From: DATEDA01 sp963827595
GTDB taxonomy: Bacteria > Pseudomonadota > Gammaproteobacteria > Burkholderiales > SG8-39
Assembly: GCA_963827595.1 (NCBI GenBank)
Contig: CAWHBT010000013.1
Location: forward strand, 62,001-126,000
DNA: 64,000 nucleotides
Reading direction: 5' to 3'
Shown here one piece after another: positions 60,760 through 64,000 of the stretch. The notes beneath the pieces are model-generated. The model was not told the DNA's origin, made no database searches, and saw only the letters and a list, made by a program, of their open reading frames with translations. Each line of letters starts with the position of its first letter. Position 1 is the first letter of the stretch. Position numbers and translations under genes: made by a program.

Positions 60760-61959
60760 ATGAATAGCAAGCGGATGACGGTCGCCATCGCGGGAGTCTT
60801 CGCCATCCCCGGCGTGACGCTGGCGCAGAAGAGCACGGTGGAGATCTACGGCCGGGCGAATCTCGGCTTCGACCACTACCAGGCCGAGGGCTCGAGCGTC
60901 CCGGGTCAGGACCGCGAGGGTCGTTTCCGGGTGTTCGACAACAGCTCGCGCGTCGGCTTCCGCGGCACCGAAGATCTCGGCAGCGGCCTGCGGGCGATCT
61001 TCCAGATCGAGACCGGCGTCAACGTCGACAACGGCAGCAACACGGGCCAGGGCGGCCAGGCGAACGCGAGCTCCGGCTTCTGGGCCTCGCGCGACTCGTT
61101 CGTGGGTCTCGACAGCAACTGGGGTCGCCTGACCTTCGGTCGCCAGTCGATCTACTTCGGGAATGCCGTGAACGCGCAGTTCTCGACGAACTACATCAAC
61201 AGCCAGATCCCCTGGACGGACGGCACCCAGCTCGGCCGGATCAGCACCGGCGTGGCCGTTTCGCGCACGAGCAACGTCGTGCAGTACACGTCGCCGACGT
61301 TCGCCGGGATCAACGGCACGCTCAGCTATTCGCCGAACGCCCAGGAGCCGGTGCAAGCGACGCCGCCCACCGACACGGACGGGGCGATCTGGGGCGCCAC
61401 GCTGCGCGGCTCGTGGGGCCCGTTCTATGTTCAGGGGGACGTCGCCTGGAACTATGCGAACAGGTCGTTGACTACGAACACGCAGCAGAAGGCCACACTC
61501 TACAAGCTCGGCGGCAGCTGGGGCTACATGCCCGGGTCGCGCATCGGCCTCATCTGGGTTCGCACCGATACCAACAACCAGGGCGGCCTCGTGCCCGGGT
61601 TGGCCACGGGCAACGACGTCTACCAGGACGGCTTCACGGTCAACTGGGAGCAGACGTTCGGCAACATCCAGGTGATGGCGCAGTACGGCTGGACGGGCGA
61701 CATGAAGGACTGCAACGCGGCGGCGACGGTGTCGTGCACCGACAGCGACTCGACCGCCTTCATGGTCGGCGCCCGGTACTTCCTGTCGAAGCGGACCTGG
61801 GTCTATGCGTCGTATAACCAGGTCAGCAACGGGGCGAACCAGTTCGCCGACTACACGAGCAGCGGCATCACTTCGACCACGGGTCTGACGGCTGCGGGAC
61901 CGAACCCGCTCGGCGCGGATCCGAAGATGTGGGCGCTCGGCCTCTTCCACGCGTTCTGA
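60760..61959 (+). CDS. Gram-negative trimeric porin (betaproteobacterial type)
   Basis: 399 residues. Signal peptide (MTVAIAGVFAIPGVTLAQ) and first strand STVEIYGRANLGFDHYQ. Repeated beta strands follow, with SRVGFRGTEDLGSGLRAIFQ, GLDSNWGRLTFGRQ and the C-terminal ALGLFHAF, whose terminal Phe is the outer-membrane assembly signal. It matches the 16-strand general porins of Burkholderiales. AGGAGG is well placed. It forms the main diffusion channel for small solutes; the two Cys in DCNAAATVSCTD may form a loop disulfide. Confidence 0.9.
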   Translation: MNSKRMTVAIAGVFAIPGVTLAQKSTVEIYGRANLGFDHYQAEGSSVPGQDREGRFRVFDNSSRVGFRGTEDLGSGLRAIFQIETGVNVDNGSNTGQGGQANASSGFWASRDSFVGLDSNWGRLTFGRQSIYFGNAVNAQFSTNYINSQIPWTDGTQLGRISTGVAVSRTSNVVQYTSPTFAGINGTLSYSPNAQEPVQATPPTDTDGAIWGATLRGSWGPFYVQGDVAWNYANRSLTTNTQQKATLYKLGGSWGYMPGSRIGLIWVRTDTNNQGGLVPGLATGNDVYQDGFTVNWEQTFGNIQVMAQYGWTGDMKDCNAAATVSCTDSDSTAFMVGARYFLSKRTWVYASYNQVSNGANQFADYTSSGITSTTGLTAAGPNPLGADPKMWALGLFHAF

Positions 61960-62047
61960 GCGCAGCGACTTGCGCACCCGCCGGGGCCGAGCGAGTGCGT
62001 GATATGGTCGCTCGCGTGCCGCTCCTTCGCTGCCCGGGAGATCTCCG

Positions 62048-62307
62048 CTGACCCGACCGGCTGCCCAGGCCATCGGCTCGCCCGGGCCGCTCAAGGCGTG
62101 GTGGATCGCCGCGCGGCCGCCCACGCTCACGATCGCAATCACCCCGGTCCTGGTTGGCACTGCACTCGCATGGCGCGAGGCCGGCGGGATCGACTGGGTG
62201 GTCGCCCTCCTCGCGCTGTGCGCGGCGATGCTGATCCAGATCGGCACGAACCTCTACAACGATGTCGGCGACTACGAGCGCGGAGCCGATCGCCCGACCT
62301 CGGGCCC
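62048..62307 (+). pseudogene. menA: 5' part of menA-like polyprenyltransferase, disrupted
   Basis: PLKAWWIAARPPTLTIAITP, VLVGTALAWREAG and LLALCAAMLIQIGTNLYNDV are the first 85 residues of 1,4-dihydroxy-2-naphthoate polyprenyltransferase or a related UbiA-family membrane enzyme, including the N-D motif. No ATG or GTG in frame precedes this; the frame may be shifted near 62048. After DYERGADRPT the sequence runs into C-rich low-complexity DNA, and the remaining 200 residues are missing before fabI begins from the other side. A collapsed or misjoined assembly is the simplest explanation. Confidence 0.6.
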
Positions 62308-62400
62308 CCCCTCACTCTGCGCCGCGGACTCCCCCGCCCCCTCGCCCTCTCTATCTGTCGGGCTGCATTCCCCCGCCCCCCCTTTCCCCCCCCCCCCCCC
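62305..62400. other. C-rich low-complexity tract ending in C15
   Basis: Nearly all pyrimidine with very little A, with several C runs and finally 15 consecutive C at 62386-62400. It is unlike the rest of the window and lies exactly where menA coding stops. It looks like a region of failed base calling or a join between two contigs. Confidence 0.6.
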
Positions 62401-62486
62401 GATGCGCCGCGGGGCGCGTCACCGCGGGCGATACTGCACCGGCCGCAGGTTCCGAGTCAACGGGCCGTCCCGGACCGGGTGCAGCG

Positions 62487-63266
62487 TCAACCCATGATGT
62501 TGACGCCGCCGTCGACGTAGAGCGTCTGGCCGGTCATGCGGCGCGCGTAGGGCGTCGCGAGGTACGCGCAGGCAAAGCCGACGTCGTCGATGTCGACCAA
62601 CTCGCCGACCGGGGCGCGGCTCGCCGCCTCGTTGAGCAGCAGGTCGAAGTCCTTCAGCCCCGAGGCGGCGCGGGTCTTGAGCGGCCCCGGCGAGATCGGG
62701 TGCACGCGGATGCCCTTCGGCCCGAGCTCGAAGGCGAGGTAGCGGCACGCCGCCTCGAGCGCCGCCTTGACCGGACCCATCACGTTGTAGTTGGGCACCA
62801 CCTTCTGTGCGCCGTGATAGCTCATGGCGAACATCGTGCCGCCCTCGGTCATGAGCGGCGCGGCAAGCCGCGCCATGCGCACGAACGAGTGGCAGGAGAC
62901 GTCCATCGCGCGCTTGAAGCCCTCGGCCGAGCAGTCGAGGAGCCCGCCCTGCAGGTCCTCCTTCGGCGCGAACGCGATCGAGTGCACCAGGATGTCCAGC
63001 CGTCCCCACTGCGCCCGGACGGTGTCGAACACCGCCTCGAGCTGGCCCGCCTGCTCCACGTCGAGCGGCAGGAAGATCGGCGCGCCCAGCGCCTCGGCGA
63101 GCGGCGCGACGTACGGCCGCGCCTTGTCGTTGAGGTAGGTGATCGCGAGATCCGCGCCGAGGCTGCGGAACGCGTGCGCGCAGCCGTACGCGATCGAGTG
63201 CTCGTTCGCGATGCCGACGACCAGAGCCTTCTTGCCGGCGAGGACGGGATTGTGAGCTTGCGCCAT
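62487..63266 (-). CDS. fabI: Enoyl-[acyl-carrier-protein] reductase FabI
   Basis: 259 residues, divergent SDR. ALVVGIANEHSIAYG is the FabI nucleotide motif, and the catalytic residues lie in SYHGAQKVVPNYNVMGPVKA (Tyr, then Lys after Met-Gly-Pro-Val). The ending TLYVDGGVNIMG is typical. It reduces the enoyl-ACP double bond with NADH in fatty acid elongation. It follows the acetate kinase gene by 4 bases, an arrangement seen in proteobacteria where a phosphotransacetylase-like gene, acetate kinase and FabI form one unit. Confidence 0.92.
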   Translation of the reverse strand: MAQAHNPVLAGKKALVVGIANEHSIAYGCAHAFRSLGADLAITYLNDKARPYVAPLAEALGAPIFLPLDVEQAGQLEAVFDTVRAQWGRLDILVHSIAFAPKEDLQGGLLDCSAEGFKRAMDVSCHSFVRMARLAAPLMTEGGTMFAMSYHGAQKVVPNYNVMGPVKAALEAACRYLAFELGPKGIRVHPISPGPLKTRAASGLKDFDLLLNEAASRAPVGELVDIDDVGFACAYLATPYARRMTGQTLYVDGGVNIMG

Positions 63267-63270
63267 GCGG

Positions 63271-64000
63271 TCAGCTCTTGGCCAGGAGATCGCGCGTATG
63301 CCGCGCGATCATCAGCTCTTCGTTGGTCGGGATCACCCACGCCGGCGGTCCGGCTCGTCGCCGCGCTGATGCGCGGGCCGTGCTTGGCGTTCGCCTGCGG
63401 GTCGAGCTCGACGCCGAGCCACGCGGCCTGCCGGCACACCCGCTCGCGGACCGGCGCCGCGTGCTCCCCGATCCCAGCGGTGAAGACGATCGCGTCGAGC
63501 CCGCCGAGCGCGGCCGCGAGCGAGCCGAGCTCCCGGCCGATCCGGTAGAGGAAGAGATCGACCGCGAGCTTCGCGCGCGGCTCGGACGACTCGAGCAGCA
63601 CGCGCATGTCGCTCGACACGCCAGACACGCCCAGAAGACCGGACTGGCTGTAGATCAGCTTCTCGATCGCGCGCGCATCCATCTTGCGCTCGTCCATGAG
63701 GTAGAGGACCACGCCCGGGTCGATCGCGCCGCAGCGGGTGCCCATCGGCAGGCCGTCGACCGCGGTGAAGCCCATCGTGCTCGCGATGCTGCGGCCGCCT
63801 TCGAGCGCGCACATGCTCGCGCCGTTGCCGAGGTGCAGCACCACGGTCTTGCCGCGCGCCGCGCGCTCGTCGAATCGCGGGAGCGCCGAGGCGATGTACT
63901 CGTAGGAGAGGCCGTGGAAGCCGTAGCGCCGCACGCCGGCGTCCGTCAGCTCCTTCGGCAGCGCGAACATCTGGGCGAGCGGCGGGTTCGACCGATGGGC
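63271..64000 (-). CDS. ackA: Acetate/propionate kinase, 3' part, one frameshift
   Basis: The C-terminal 240 or so residues of an AckA-family kinase: RRYGFHGLSYEYI, VVLHLGNGASMCALEGGRS, DGLPMGTRCGAIDPG, SGLLGVSGVSSDMR and DAIVFTAGIGEHAAPVRERV. It makes acetyl phosphate from acetate and ATP or the reverse. The start lies beyond the window. A one-base shift near 63345 hides the true end PAWVIPTNEELMIARHTRDL and the stop at 63271-63273; since the gene should be functional, this is probably a sequence error. First gene of the pair with fabI as far as visible. Confidence 0.88.

Overview
High-GC (by eye well above 60 percent) chromosomal DNA, most likely from a betaproteobacterium, perhaps a Burkholderiales relative from soil or sediment. 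The evidence is a Gram-negative trimeric porin with a C-terminal Phe (60760-61959), a TRAP C4-type transporter, a TatA protein, OsmC, pirin and Dps stress genes, a FabI next to an acetate kinase, and winged-helix/NB-ARC regulators of a kind common in that class. No rRNA, tRNA, CRISPR array, phage or intact insertion sequence was recognised.

Layout. (1) 0.1-12.6 kb is a signal-transduction cluster on the + strand: a degenerate receiver, four histidine kinases (three of them hybrids with near-duplicate kinase/receiver ends) and a stand-alone receiver. None of these proteins carries a DNA-binding output domain. (2) 12.8-14.4 kb holds a DedA-rhodanese fusion and small unknown genes. (3) 14.6-21.2 kb has an esterase diverging from two tandem 940-950 aa regulators (winged helix, NB-ARC ATPase, helical repeats). 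A decameric TGAAAC repeat array overlaps their apparently leaderless promoter. (4) 21.3-25.1 kb has a thiolase diverging from a TetR regulator, an SDR oxidoreductase and an MFS transporter, with the same 18-bp TetR-type operator in front of tetR and the SDR gene. (5) 25.1-28.5 kb has an exported cysteine hydrolase behind twin palindromes, small exported proteins and an exported AlgH/YqgE-like protein. (6) 28.5-31.8 kb is a TRAP transporter with a perfect 11-bp hairpin in the leader of the binding-protein gene. (7) 31.8-33.3 kb is decayed DNA with response-regulator and cytochrome c remnants. (8) 33.3-46.4 kb is a stress and detoxification island: TatA, a papain-like hydrolase, three alpha/beta hydrolases, Dps, a molybdenum oxidoreductase with its reductase, a DsbA-like protein, a CRP/thioredoxin-reductase fusion, MaoC, OsmC, pirin and small proteins. 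(9) 46.4-53.4 kb is metabolic: an FAD monooxygenase, adenine deaminase overlapping a Rieske oxygenase, cold-shock protein and an amidohydrolase. (10) 53.5-60.6 kb is a tightly overlapped operon: multi-receiver hybrid kinase with HPt, receiver-PP2C phosphatase, receiver-HD-GYP, anti-sigma kinase and STAS antagonist. This joins a phosphorelay to a partner switch and c-di-GMP turnover. (11) 60.8-64.0 kb has a porin, a broken menA, fabI and the 3' part of an acetate kinase running off the window.

Many genes, including acetate kinase, are interrupted by one-base shifts while both sides stay family-like. I read most of these as sequence or assembly errors and annotate the intended gene spans. True remnants (FixJ tail, truncated OmpR regulator, cytochrome c tail, a duplicated gene start) are marked separately.
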